Below, in pieces: positions 33,669 through 41,350 of a stretch of 49,481 nt of DNA. The position numbers and the translations under genes are program-made. The notes under the pieces were generated by a model, which searched no databases, had not been told where the DNA came from, and saw only the letters and a list, made by a program, of their open reading frames with translations. The DNA lies in assembly GCF_016918565.1 (NCBI RefSeq), contig NZ_JAFFQD010000040.1:1-49481 (forward strand). Reading direction: 5' to 3'. Source of the stretch: Desulfogranum marinum (GTDB lineage Bacteria > Desulfobacterota > Desulfobulbia > Desulfobulbales > Desulfobulbaceae). Numbering within the stretch: the stretch's first letter is position 1; every line of letters begins with the position of its first letter.

Positions 33669-34628
33669 TTATTTCAGTGCGGCCTGGAATTTAGCTGCGA
33701 CCTGACGTAGATTGGCCATCCAGTTTTCAGCTAAAGGATTGGCAAAAACTACTTGGCCGCCAATCTCTTGGGCAACGACTTGAGCATCTTTGACTGAAAA
33801 CTGGGGTTGCACAAAGATTATATTTATCCCACTTTCCCTTGCATGCTGGACCAATTCCTTCAACTGGGCGGGTTTAGGACTCTTGCCTTCAATCTCGACG
33901 GGAACCTGTTGTAGCCCATAGTCATGGGCAAAATATCCCCAGGTCGGATGAAATACAAGAAACTGCAACCCAGACTTTCCAGCAAACATTTTTTTCAGAT
34001 CAGTATCCAATTGATCAATCTGCGCTGTAAACTCCTGGAAGTTGGCTGCATAAGCTCTCTTGTGCGCCGGATCAGCCTCCTGCAATGCTGCCAAAATAGC
34101 ATGAGCCTGTATTTTTACCAGTGATGGAGAGAGCCAGATATGTGGATCTTGCCCAGCGGGTTGTGGCTCTTCATGATGCTCTTTTTCCCCATGATTTTTA
34201 TCCTTTTCGTGATCATGATCGGCGTCATGATGTTCTTCTTTGTATTGTGCCTCTGTGTGGCTGTCATGGTGGTGGGTTTCCATAGCCAGCTTTTCGATAC
34301 CATGATCTGTGTGGATTACCTTGAGCTTGGGATTTGTTGCAACGAGTTTGTCCAAATGAGCCTTTTCAAACTCAACTCCTATGCCGAAATATAATTTTGC
34401 CTTGGAAATGGCTACCATCTGCTGCGGCTTTGGTTCATACGTATGTGGACTCGCTCCAGGTTCAACCATAACCTGAACATCAACTAAATCCTTGCCAATT
34501 TGTTGCACAAAATATTTTTGTGGTACAATGCTGACAAATACCGGGAGTTTGCCGGATGCAAGGCAAGTCAGCGGCACCACGCATGTCATAACTAAGCAAA
34601 GTAAAGAACAACGAATAGAGTGATACAT
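33669..34628 (-). CDS. znuA: Zinc-binding periplasmic protein (ZnuA)
   Basis: A 319-residue cluster A-I metal-binding protein. A signal peptide (ends near LTCLASG) is followed by a lobe with the first ligand in GASPHTYEPKPQQM. A long acidic His-rich loop (about residues 118-160, with HHHDSH, HHDADHDHEKDKNH and GEKEHHEE) is typical of ZnuA from zinc-limited habitats. The other ligands follow in QDPHIWLSP and FLVFHPTWGYFAHDYG. The start ATG 34628 is chosen since AAGGAGAAG lies directly before it; a TTG at 34643 would place the site inside the gene. It is the first gene of the operon. Confidence 0.93.
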   Translation of the reverse strand: MYHSIRCSLLCLVMTCVVPLTCLASGKLPVFVSIVPQKYFVQQIGKDLVDVQVMVEPGASPHTYEPKPQQMVAISKAKLYFGIGVEFEKAHLDKLVATNPKLKVIHTDHGIEKLAMETHHHDSHTEAQYKEEHHDADHDHEKDKNHGEKEHHEEPQPAGQDPHIWLSPSLVKIQAHAILAALQEADPAHKRAYAANFQEFTAQIDQLDTDLKKMFAGKSGLQFLVFHPTWGYFAHDYGLQQVPVEIEGKSPKPAQLKELVQHARESGINIIFVQPQFSVKDAQVVAQEIGGQVVFANPLAENWMANLRQVAAKFQAALK

Positions 34629-34672
34629 TTTCTTCTCCTTCAAAATTAAGTTAACTCTGCAAGCTATTGCAT

Positions 34673-34689
34673 GTGCAACTTAATTGCAC
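34673..34689. promoter_or_regulatory. Probable Zur operator A
   Basis: GTGCAA-CTTAA-TTGCAC is a perfect inverted repeat centred about 53 bases upstream of the znuA start. A second overlapping pair, TGCAA-N4-TTGCA, begins at 34658. The geometry equals that of the site at 34766-34782. Confidence 0.65.
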
Positions 34690-34765
34690 TTATGGTAACT
34701 ACAAATTATACCTTTTTTTAAAGGTAAGCTAAGTAGATAATGGGTCCAGGTATTCAGATATGATG

Positions 34766-34782
34766 ATGCAAATATATTGCAT
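34766..34782. promoter_or_regulatory. Probable Zur operator B
   Basis: ATGCAA-ATATA-TTGCAT is a perfect inverted repeat with the same 6-5-6 layout as the site at 34673. The two sites lie 93 bases apart, about nine helical turns, in the promoter region of znuA. Confidence 0.6.
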
Positions 34783-34809
34783 TGCTGCGGAAGGCACAAT
34801 AGATTTATA

Positions 34810-35073
34810 ACCTAAATCCTGCAATTGGAAATTTCGGAGTCTACGCTACCTGCCGAAGATGTGAGGCACCGGAGGCGCGGACGTATAAAAATACTTCAAG
34901 CCTTCGGTAACGTAGCAGATTTGGTGAAATTGCCGATCCCGAAGGGCGTTGAAGGTGAGAAAAAATAGGTTCACTCAAACAGTGAATAGAACTTCAAATC
35001 AATTGTCTGCTCAATATGTTGTTTTTTAAAGTGGAATTTATTTTTTCTAACTTTCGACGTGCAGGATTTAGGT
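34810..35073. repeat. 264-bp segment bounded by inverted repeats
   Basis: ACCTAAATCCTGCA (34810-34823) recurs in inverted orientation at 35060-35073, and similarity continues inward for about ten more bases with few mismatches. The interior has no open frame; it contains the imperfectly paired stretches CTACGCTACC and CGGTAACGTAG. A small non-autonomous element is the likely explanation, although a clear target duplication is not visible. Confidence 0.45.
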
Positions 35074-35345
35074 ATCATTACATGTATAAAAGCTGCTGGG
35101 AATACAAGCCTAAATTGATTGCTGGAGAAGGGAAACCGTTAATTTGGAAAGAACACTTCACCATATAAGTGGATATGGCTGCCGTTTGATAGTAGTACAT
35201 AACGATGGTGGACTCGTAAAAAGTCCATCACACACTAAAGATGGCTAAGTACAAAAGTTCGATATACAAGGCGCAGTGTTTGCCTGTTTTTGCTCGCCAT
35301 AGCTTCTTGGCGATTTTTTCAAAGTCGATTTTTTATGGCCGTAGC
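35074..35345. other. Intergenic region with a short stem-loop repeat
   Basis: TGGAC (35209-35213) pairs with GTCCA (35223-35227) around CGTAAAA. The sequence TGGACTCGTAAAAAGTCC resembles a dispersed intergenic repeat I associate with sulfate reducers, but I cannot confirm it from one copy. The remaining sequence, up to the YbaK-type gene, contains no supported gene. Confidence 0.3.
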
Positions 35346-35352
35346 TTTGCAA

Positions 35353-35817
35353 TCAGGTCACCTGAACTTTCACGCCACCGGTAATCTGCTGGAGGTAATC
35401 AGGACTCAGGGGGACGCCGGTGGAATCTGTACCCGCCGCTGGATAGATGGTGTCGTATTCATCAAGGGATATGTCAAGTAAAATAGCTACAGGGCTGTCT
35501 TCCAAGCCGAAGGGACAGACCCCGCCAGGAAGAAAGCCTGTCGCTTCTTGGGTCTCCTCAGCACTTGCCATCCGGTGTTTTGCCCCGGTTGCACGTTTAA
35601 GTGCGCCACTGTTAATTTTCTTATCTCCTGCAGCCACCACCAGTCGGTAGCTGTTATCCTTTCCTTTGAACAAAATAGATTTTGCTATCTGACCAACAGG
35701 GACCCCTATTCTTTGAGCTGCTGTTTCTGCTGTTGGCGTTGATCCCGGCTCAAATTCGAGGGCGGAGAGACTGTGATTTTCTAAAAACCTTTGTACTTTT
35801 GCAGGGATATTGCTCAT
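35353..35817 (-). CDS. YbaK/EbsC aminoacyl-tRNA deacylase
   Basis: A 154-residue single-domain protein of the YbaK/ProX superfamily, which hydrolyses mischarged aminoacyl-tRNA (Cys- or Ala-tRNAPro). Key patterns are TAETAAQRIGVPVGQIAKSILFK (with the catalytic Lys), RLVVAAGDKKINSGALKR, and TGFLPGGVCPFGL with the conserved GG-x-CPFG. The start ATG 35817 is chosen because the family's N terminus begins near the NIPAKVQRFLE stretch; the frame also opens at 35844. No partner gene is evident; it lies alone between the repeats and the cytochrome gene. Confidence 0.9.
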   Translation of the reverse strand: MSNIPAKVQRFLENHSLSALEFEPGSTPTAETAAQRIGVPVGQIAKSILFKGKDNSYRLVVAAGDKKINSGALKRATGAKHRMASAEETQEATGFLPGGVCPFGLEDSPVAILLDISLDEYDTIYPAAGTDSTGVPLSPDYLQQITGGVKVQVT

Positions 35818-35979
35818 TTTCAACACTAAGTTATTATTATACATATTTTATACGACCAGAGTCGAATTACCAAAGCTGGAAAAGTAACGCAACCTAACTT
35901 TCCAAAAAAATTGTTGCTCCATATGTACAGCCTCCCCGCAGGCAACATTGCAGATAGACCTCTGCTGTCAATACAACCA

Positions 35980-36019
35980 AAAAACTCCCAACAGCCGGGC
36001 TACCGGGAAACTTTGTTGG
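35980..36019 (-). terminator. Terminator of the multihaem cytochrome gene
   Basis: CCAACA (35988-35993) pairs with TGTTGG (36014-36019), with CCGG-gcta-CCGG between. On the minus strand the stem is followed by GAGTTTTTTGG, a good Rho-independent signal just behind the stop codon of the cytochrome. Confidence 0.7.
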
Positions 36020-36036
36020 CGAAAAGGTTCGGGTTA

Positions 36037-38406
36037 TTATTTCAGCTCAGCCGGTTTCAGATTCTGTTCCGCCATGAACTTGATCATCTTGTTCATCGCT
36101 TCCAGATGCTCTTTTGAATCGATGGTGCCTTCGGTGGATACCTTTTCCCACAGTTCCGCTTCACTCATATTCTGGTGGCAGCCCATACAGGTGCCGGCCC
36201 TGAGGAAGTTATCAAGCTCTTGCTTGTTGAATGCCCGGGACTTGGGCCAGTGTGTACCTACCGTGGCCAACTGGACACCCTCGCGGGTGACAATCTGTGA
36301 CCAGTCAAAGTTGAGCTTGGGAATGGCCGAAATCTGTACGCTGTGCTTGGCTGGTATGATCTCTCGGGTAGTAGCGTCCATAAGATCCATTACCACGCTT
36401 TCGTCCTGACGGAGTCCAAAGGTACCATTGCCTAAACCAAGTCCGGCAACTTTAGGATTGGTATGGCAGGATTCGCAGGTCCTGGCTTGACGCTGAGCCG
36501 TATGGGGCTGTACCGGAGCCATATCAATGGCAAGTGGTACATGCTTCTGGCCAAGCTGCCGGGCCTCTGTCGGGCTCTGGGCGATTTCATTGTTGAGCAG
36601 GGTTTCACCCTTATCGTTTATAATAGTGTAGGTCACCTGACAACCGGGCATAAGTGGGGAGACACGGCCTTCGCCGCTGATGCCGAGGACCGGATCTTCG
36701 CAACGCAGGTAGGAGCCGGTCTCTACTATTTTTCCCGGAGACGTGATGCCGCCAGATCCAAGGATTGATTCTGCGGTCTGCCCGTTTGGTTTTCGGTCGT
36801 TTCCAGAGGCTACCCAATCAATACCAGTGACAGGCGTCCCATCTTTGGGTTTGTAGTTGACCTGTACATGGCAGCCATAACACTGCGGCGCCCAGGAGGC
36901 ATGGCAAGAGTAGCATTCCAGGTTGGTCATATGCTTGTAAACAGCGTACATGGCCACTTCTGCAGATGGGTCTTTCCACTTTTTCTCATCCTTGAGTACC
37001 TTCAGTACTGGAACTTCAAAGTCATTGCCCGTGGCTGAATGGACAATAACCTTGTTGCCACGCTTGATGACGTTACCCAAGGGATTGCCGCGGGAAGTGA
37101 GGACAAAACCATCTTCAGCCTCGTAGGGGTAGCCGAACTGTTTGCCGGGTACTAAGCGTTCTTTAGCCACACCACGCGGATTTTTACTTAGGTCCTTACC
37201 AAACTCATCCCCATAACCCACCGGCAGTTCCCATGGATACTTGTCGGTCAGGCCATGGCAATCGGAACATTCGATCTCCACCTGGGCAAGAGTCGTGCCG
37301 TGGATATTCCCGTCACCATGCATATCAATGGAAGTATGGCAGTCCTGACAGAGCATACCACCTTGAGGGTTGCCTTTACGGCTTGCCTGCTGGTGATGAA
37401 GATCGTCAGCGATAAAGAGGTAGCGCTTGGTGTGCAGTTTTGGTTGTTTGTTTCCTTGCTCATTGTAGGGGGAGCCATAGGGGGACTCCATCAAGCCCTG
37501 GAAGGATACACCGATTCGCTTCCCGCGGTTATGGCAGGAAGAACAAGCTTCCACCGGAATACCGCCGGTTTTTCTGGTTGCCACTATCTTATGCTTGAGC
37601 ATGTGACCGGGTTTGTCCTTGGAGATGGTTTTATCGTCGCCCATATAGTACCCATCGGTTCCGTAAAGGACATGGCAGGCTGAACAGCCCATACCCCTGA
37701 AGTCGCCACGCTTCTCCCGACCGCGGACACCTATGTGACAACGTTGGCAACTCTGACGTTGGTAAGTGATAGCGGCCATCTTGGGATCAGCATTGACCTC
37801 ATCCATGGTCACGTTGGGCATCTGTTCAAGGTTTTGAGGATACTGCCGGGGATAGATAGTTCCCTGGTGTTTCATGTACTGCTTGTAGGCAGGAGTTCCG
37901 GACAGGGGGGTAAGACTGTCTATATCGTGGACATCGTAGTTGCCCCAGGGAACACTATAGTCCTGAACTTCTTTAAAGCCCCAAGTTGCCAGGTTGCCTT
38001 GTATTTTCCCTGCTTCGGTATTCATCAGACCCAGTGTAGAGCGATAAACATATCCTGGATGGCAGGCACCACAGGATTTTTCCGCAATCCATATGGAACC
38101 GGGATCCGGGTAGTAATCTTTCGGGCCTGGAGCAATACGCAATGTCGGCGGTACACCTTTATGGGCCTCTTCCTTTTTGGTGGCTTTGGGATTTCCACCA
38201 TGACACATGACGCAGCCATCCGGGTCACCATGCTGGGAACCGGTAATTTTAAGGGTGCGCATCATTTTATGGTCGGCTGGTTTAATATCGGCAATGCCTT
38301 GATGGCATTCCTGGGTCGAGCAGCCACTTGCACCATATGCAGACGTCACGCCAACCAGACACAAGCCAATGGCCGTTGACGCTAGTCCTCTCCATACCTT
38401 GAACAT
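36037..38406 (-). CDS. Dodecahaem periplasmic cytochrome c
   Basis: A 789-residue secreted cytochrome with 11 CxxCH motifs (CVMCH, CGACH, CQRCH, CSACH, CSSCH, CQDCH, CSDCH, CYSCH, CYGCH, CESCH, CMGCH) and one CX4CH (CSTQECH) near the N terminus, so 12 haems are expected. A Sec signal ends near SAYGA. The start ATG 38406 follows GGAGTC; the frame opens further up at 38514. No membrane anchor is visible, so the protein is probably soluble in the periplasm or on the cell surface. The protein is not obviously a hydroxylamine oxidoreductase or octahaem reductase. Electron transfer or reduction of a sulfur or nitrogen compound is plausible but not shown. Confidence 0.88.
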   Translation of the reverse strand: MFKVWRGLASTAIGLCLVGVTSAYGASGCSTQECHQGIADIKPADHKMMRTLKITGSQHGDPDGCVMCHGGNPKATKKEEAHKGVPPTLRIAPGPKDYYPDPGSIWIAEKSCGACHPGYVYRSTLGLMNTEAGKIQGNLATWGFKEVQDYSVPWGNYDVHDIDSLTPLSGTPAYKQYMKHQGTIYPRQYPQNLEQMPNVTMDEVNADPKMAAITYQRQSCQRCHIGVRGREKRGDFRGMGCSACHVLYGTDGYYMGDDKTISKDKPGHMLKHKIVATRKTGGIPVEACSSCHNRGKRIGVSFQGLMESPYGSPYNEQGNKQPKLHTKRYLFIADDLHHQQASRKGNPQGGMLCQDCHTSIDMHGDGNIHGTTLAQVEIECSDCHGLTDKYPWELPVGYGDEFGKDLSKNPRGVAKERLVPGKQFGYPYEAEDGFVLTSRGNPLGNVIKRGNKVIVHSATGNDFEVPVLKVLKDEKKWKDPSAEVAMYAVYKHMTNLECYSCHASWAPQCYGCHVQVNYKPKDGTPVTGIDWVASGNDRKPNGQTAESILGSGGITSPGKIVETGSYLRCEDPVLGISGEGRVSPLMPGCQVTYTIINDKGETLLNNEIAQSPTEARQLGQKHVPLAIDMAPVQPHTAQRQARTCESCHTNPKVAGLGLGNGTFGLRQDESVVMDLMDATTREIIPAKHSVQISAIPKLNFDWSQIVTREGVQLATVGTHWPKSRAFNKQELDNFLRAGTCMGCHQNMSEAELWEKVSTEGTIDSKEHLEAMNKMIKFMAEQNLKPAELK

Positions 38407-38471
38407 AGCTGACTCCTTTTTTAATGGTGAGAGCTGCGTGATATTATGCGTTAAAAACATAGGTAATACCA

Positions 38472-38487
38472 CCTCTTTGAAAAGAGG
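38472..38487. promoter_or_regulatory. Dyad upstream of the cytochrome gene
   Basis: CCTCTTT-GA-AAAGAGG is a perfect inverted repeat with a two-base centre, about 66-81 bases upstream of the cytochrome start. It may be an operator. Confidence 0.4.
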
Positions 38488-38541
38488 ATGAGTCACAGTT
38501 GTTGCTGCGAGCATCTATTTTTCATGCATCTGACCCCGTAT

Positions 38542-38895
38542 CTATGAACAATGTGGGGCGGGGTAGGACTGTGTACGATCAATAATCGGCATAGCTGCCT
38601 TGAGCAGCTCACCGGTTGATGGAACATACTGGATAATATCGCCGAGCAGAGTGGGAATAAAGCCGGGAACAACGGACCCGAGCCCTTTTCCGTCCAGATG
38701 CCGGGAAGGGTCATGATACAAGATAGGATAAGAAACAAAGTTTTTGCGAAGTGACGAGAGCCGGCTCAGGCCCGCAAGGACATTCAGGTCAAGGGCACCC
38801 CTGATCTAGAGTGCAAGGAAAGAGGTGCCACGGAGCCCGAAGAGATGCTGATATGGACGGTAGGCGTGGTTTGACAACGTGGCCGGGATGACTCT
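38542..38895 (-). pseudogene. Decayed C-terminal fragment of an unknown gene
   Basis: One minus-strand frame reads as protein-like sequence on both sides of an in-frame TAG at 38806-38808, and ends in TAG at 38542-38544. Before the stop it contains SNHAYRPYQHLFGLRGTSF, and after it GALDLNVLAGLSRLSSLRK, YHDPSRHLDGKGLG and PAPHCS. A TAA at 38896 closes the frame upstream, so only a fragment of the original gene is left. I do not recognise the family. The balanced composition supports former coding sequence, but this is a judgement by eye. Confidence 0.4.
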
Positions 38896-38914
38896 TTACC
38901 CTCCAAACTGCATT

Positions 38915-40123
38915 TTAGTCTTGGTTTTGTTCGATTAGAGGCAGGAATAAAGCAAAGCTTGAGCCTTTTGAAACCTCGCTGGTAACAATGATGTGTCCTC
39001 CATGGTCCTGAACAATCTGGTTGGTCAAAGCCAGTCCCAGCCCGGTTCCTCCATTTTTTCGTTTGGTTGTAAAGTAGGGATCAAAAATCTGTTGCATGTT
39101 TGCCTGGTCAATGCCATTGCCGTTATCACTCACCGTTAGGCAGAAATAATCTCCAGGGAGCAATTTCACCTGCTCGGCCTGTCCCGGCTGGTCAATTAGC
39201 GTTCGGGTTAAACTAACTTGAACGATGCCTTTTTTGCCCTTGATGGCGTCAAACGCATTCGAGCATAAATTAATCAGTATCTGGTATACCTTTGTGGCTT
39301 CCAAGGTAGTCTTTTCACTGTCAACGGAAATATCCTGGTAAAGCTCGATGCTGGGCGGCAGGGCTACTTTGATAAATTTCAATACCTTTTGCACTAAAGG
39401 TCCTAATTTGACAGGCTTGTCACTGCTTTTGCCGGCACTGCTGAATGAGAGAATCTGCGATACAAGATCGGTTGCCCGATCGGAAGCCTCTAATGCCAGG
39501 CCAAGATGGGCATGCATCTCTGTTTGAAGCGATTTGTCAAACATTGCCAACTTCAGAATACCATTGATAGTGAAGAGAATATTATTGAAATCATGAGCAA
39601 TGCCACTGGCCAGATTACCCAGTGCTTCCATCTTCTGGGCTTGCTGTAACCTTTCCATCAGGTACTGGTTTTTTTCCTCCAGGTTTTGATTTAATTCAAT
39701 CAGCTGATCGGCTTCACTCACGACCTGCCTGCACACACCACCGCCATTTCTCAGGGTATAATCGTCAACCGCTGTTTGAATAATCCGTTTCAGCTCCGCA
39801 TCATCCCATGGTTTAAAGATAATGTTGTGCACATTTCCCTTGTTGACAGCATTCAGGATAATATTCATTTCCTGGTAAGCAGTCATGAGTATTCGGATAG
39901 TCTCCGGCCTCTGCCGTTTAATTTTCTCGAGAAAATCAATGCCACTCATTTCAGGCATGCGCTGATCTGAGACCACTACGGCAAAATCCATTTCATTGAG
40001 GAGGCTCAATGCTTCCCCTGCTGATTTACAGGTCAAACATCCATAGGGTTCATCGGCGAAGCTCCACTCCAGAGCATCGAGCACTGCGGAATCATCGTCA
40101 ATGAACAGTATATTATTTTGCAT
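38915..40123 (-). CDS. REC-histidine kinase signalling protein
   Basis: A 402-residue protein with an N-terminal receiver (residues 1-120; phosphoacceptor in VVVSDQRMPEMSG, KPWD lysine) followed by a coiled coil and a histidine kinase core. The phospho-His lies in LASGIAHDFNNILFTINGIL, and the ATPase domain shows the N, G1 and G2 boxes (NLCSNAFDAI, DNGNGID, GGTGLGLAL). It has no membrane segment, so it senses in the cytosol or relays phosphoryl groups. It is 25 bases downstream of the single-domain response regulator at 40149 and probably co-transcribed with it. Confidence 0.9.
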   Translation of the reverse strand: MQNNILFIDDDSAVLDALEWSFADEPYGCLTCKSAGEALSLLNEMDFAVVVSDQRMPEMSGIDFLEKIKRQRPETIRILMTAYQEMNIILNAVNKGNVHNIIFKPWDDAELKRIIQTAVDDYTLRNGGGVCRQVVSEADQLIELNQNLEEKNQYLMERLQQAQKMEALGNLASGIAHDFNNILFTINGILKLAMFDKSLQTEMHAHLGLALEASDRATDLVSQILSFSSAGKSSDKPVKLGPLVQKVLKFIKVALPPSIELYQDISVDSEKTTLEATKVYQILINLCSNAFDAIKGKKGIVQVSLTRTLIDQPGQAEQVKLLPGDYFCLTVSDNGNGIDQANMQQIFDPYFTTKRKNGGTGLGLALTNQIVQDHGGHIIVTSEVSKGSSFALFLPLIEQNQD

Positions 40124-40148
40124 GGTTATCCGATTCTCTTACCTGGAC

Positions 40149-40517
40149 TTAGTGCAGCACAACAGCCGCGATATCTTCAACTTCGTTTACATCAAGAGGC
40201 TTTTGTAAGTATTTGTAAACACCGTACTGGTGAGCCAGTTCTTTGTATTCTTCTTGTGGTAATGCCGTTACGACTACGATGATGGTGGATAAATTCCTCT
40301 CAGCTATATTTTTTAATAGTTCCAATCCGTTCATTCGAGGCATTTTTAAATCCAGGAACATGAGGTAAGGCTGATACCGATCCAGATACTGTAATGCATC
40401 AACTCCGTTGTTCACCATATACAGAGGATAGTTATCGCCCAGCATGGCATCAAACGAATCCAAAATCCCCTGGTCATCGTCTACGATGAAAATCGAATCT
40501 TTTTTTATTGCTTCCAT
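40149..40517 (-). CDS. Single-domain response regulator
   Basis: A 122-residue stand-alone receiver domain. It carries the acidic pocket in FIVDDDQG, the phosphoacceptor Asp in LMFLDLKMPRMNG, the conserved Thr in VTALP and Lys in YLQKPLD. No output domain follows, so it acts by protein contact or phosphorelay. ATG 40517 is preferred since TGGAGT lies five bases upstream; a longer start is possible at 40529. It is the first gene of the pair with the REC-histidine kinase, and divergent from the sigma54-promoted peptide gene. Confidence 0.88.
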   Translation of the reverse strand: MEAIKKDSIFIVDDDQGILDSFDAMLGDNYPLYMVNNGVDALQYLDRYQPYLMFLDLKMPRMNGLELLKNIAERNLSTIIVVVTALPQEEYKELAHQYGVYKYLQKPLDVNEVEDIAAVVLH

Positions 40518-40529
40518 TTCGTACTCCAT

Positions 40530-40986
40530 CTCATAGCTGTGATTGCTTTGAGGGGCAAAGGTATCACTCTGTCCTTCATCAGCATAGATAGTGTTTTGCG
40601 CTATATTGAGACTAGCAATTCTTATGCCAGCGAAGTCGTCAGCATGGCAAGCAAATAGGTCGGATTTTTTAACTGAATAGACTTAGGGCCTTATTCTATT
40701 TTTCGAACACCTTTTTTGCTGTTCATTGCACTCACACATTCCCTTAAATTCAGCTTTACCCCCGCAAGCGCCTGATAAATCAGTGTTCACTCGCTGCACA
40801 TAATAATGTGCATAGAACATTATCATGTGCAGTGGGTGTTTTGTCTTTATTTCAATGTGTTATGCAAATGGCTATGCCTTGCCTCACACTACTATGTGCT
40901 ATTAGCCCAAATTTTTGAAATTTTTCTCCATGCTGATTAATCACCTTTTTTCAGCATGTTAACCTATTCGAGAAGGGCAGCCTCAA
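40530..40986. other. Regulatory intergenic region, no gene
   Basis: The divergent space between the response regulator and the small peptide gene is about 590 bases long in total. It contains the dyad cluster near 40794-40832 and the sigma54 promoter described separately. I see no open frame with coding character here. Confidence 0.45.
40794..40832. promoter_or_regulatory. Tandem dyads, probable sigma54 activator sites
   Basis: CTGCACATAATAATGT (40794-40809) and ACATTATCATGTGCAG (40817-40832) form 16-bp inverted arms with one mismatch and a seven-base centre. Within them TGCACAT-AATA-ATGTGCA (40795-40812) is perfect, and a second, weaker copy is centred 19 bases on. The cluster begins about 190 bases upstream of the -24/-12 promoter, the usual place for enhancer sites of NtrC-type activators. 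Confidence 0.6.
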
Positions 40987-41003
40987 TTGGCACAGGCCTT
41001 GCT
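40987..41003 (+). promoter_or_regulatory. Sigma54 (-24/-12) promoter
   Basis: TTGGCACAGGCCTTGCT matches the RpoN consensus TGGCAC-N5-TTGCW at every conserved base, with correct spacing (TGGCAC 40988-40993, TTGC 40999-41002). Transcription would start near 41014, about 90 bases before the 30-codon gene at 41105. Confidence 0.8.
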
Positions 41004-41104
41004 AAATTTAAATGCAAACGCGTTAGATCCCAATTGTCAGTTCCAATAGGAACACCTGATTACATGAGCAAAATAGAGCAAAAAAACTACAGGAGAAATT
41101 GAAA

Positions 41105-41197
41105 ATGAAAAAGGTTATGATCCAGCTTTTTATCGTCAGCGTTGTGGTTACCAGTTATGCTTTACCCGTTTTAGCACGAGGTGGAGCTGGATTCTAA
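41105..41197 (+). CDS. 30-residue secreted peptide precursor
   Basis: A tiny gene of 30 codons with a good ribosome binding site (CAGGAG, 14 bases before the ATG). The product is essentially a signal peptide: MKKVM, a hydrophobic core (IQLFIVSVVVTSYALP), a VLA cleavage site and a six-residue tail, RGGAGF. Signal peptidase I should release that hexapeptide outside the membrane. A consensus sigma54 promoter lies about 100 bases upstream. An oligopeptide-binding protein, a histidine kinase and a sigma54-dependent regulator are encoded downstream. A signalling peptide is an inference; a short membrane peptide or a regulatory RNA with a spurious ORF are alternatives. Confidence 0.6.
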   Translation: MKKVMIQLFIVSVVVTSYALPVLARGGAGF

Positions 41198-41218
41198 TTG
41201 GAGATAGAAGTTTCTCTT

Positions 41219-41342
41219 GTAACTGTTCAGCAGTACCCCAACCCTTCACGATTTGCCTACCCGCGTATCGATGTATCGAAGTTGGGGCTTATCTGCTAAA
41301 TCATTTAGTTTGTGAACCTTTGGAGCACTGCTGAACAGTTAC
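41219..41342. mobile_element. 124-bp MITE with IS66-type ends
   Basis: GTAACTGTTCAGCAGT (41219-41234) recurs perfectly inverted at 41327-41342, and pairing continues inward with few mismatches. The element is flanked by the identical octamer TTTCTCTT at 41211-41218 and 41343-41350, a perfect target duplication. An inner stem CCCCAAC/GTTGGGG (41236-41242, 41281-41287) is present and there is no coding sequence. GTAA ends and 8-bp duplications are the hallmarks of IS66, so I infer a non-autonomous derivative. It inserted 14 bases behind the peptide gene. Confidence 0.82.
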
Positions 41343-41350
41343 TTTCTCTT

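Noticed and set aside
38493-38738. 81-codon minus-strand frame
   Set aside because: A neighbouring frame on the same strand reads much more like protein and is listed as a decayed gene.
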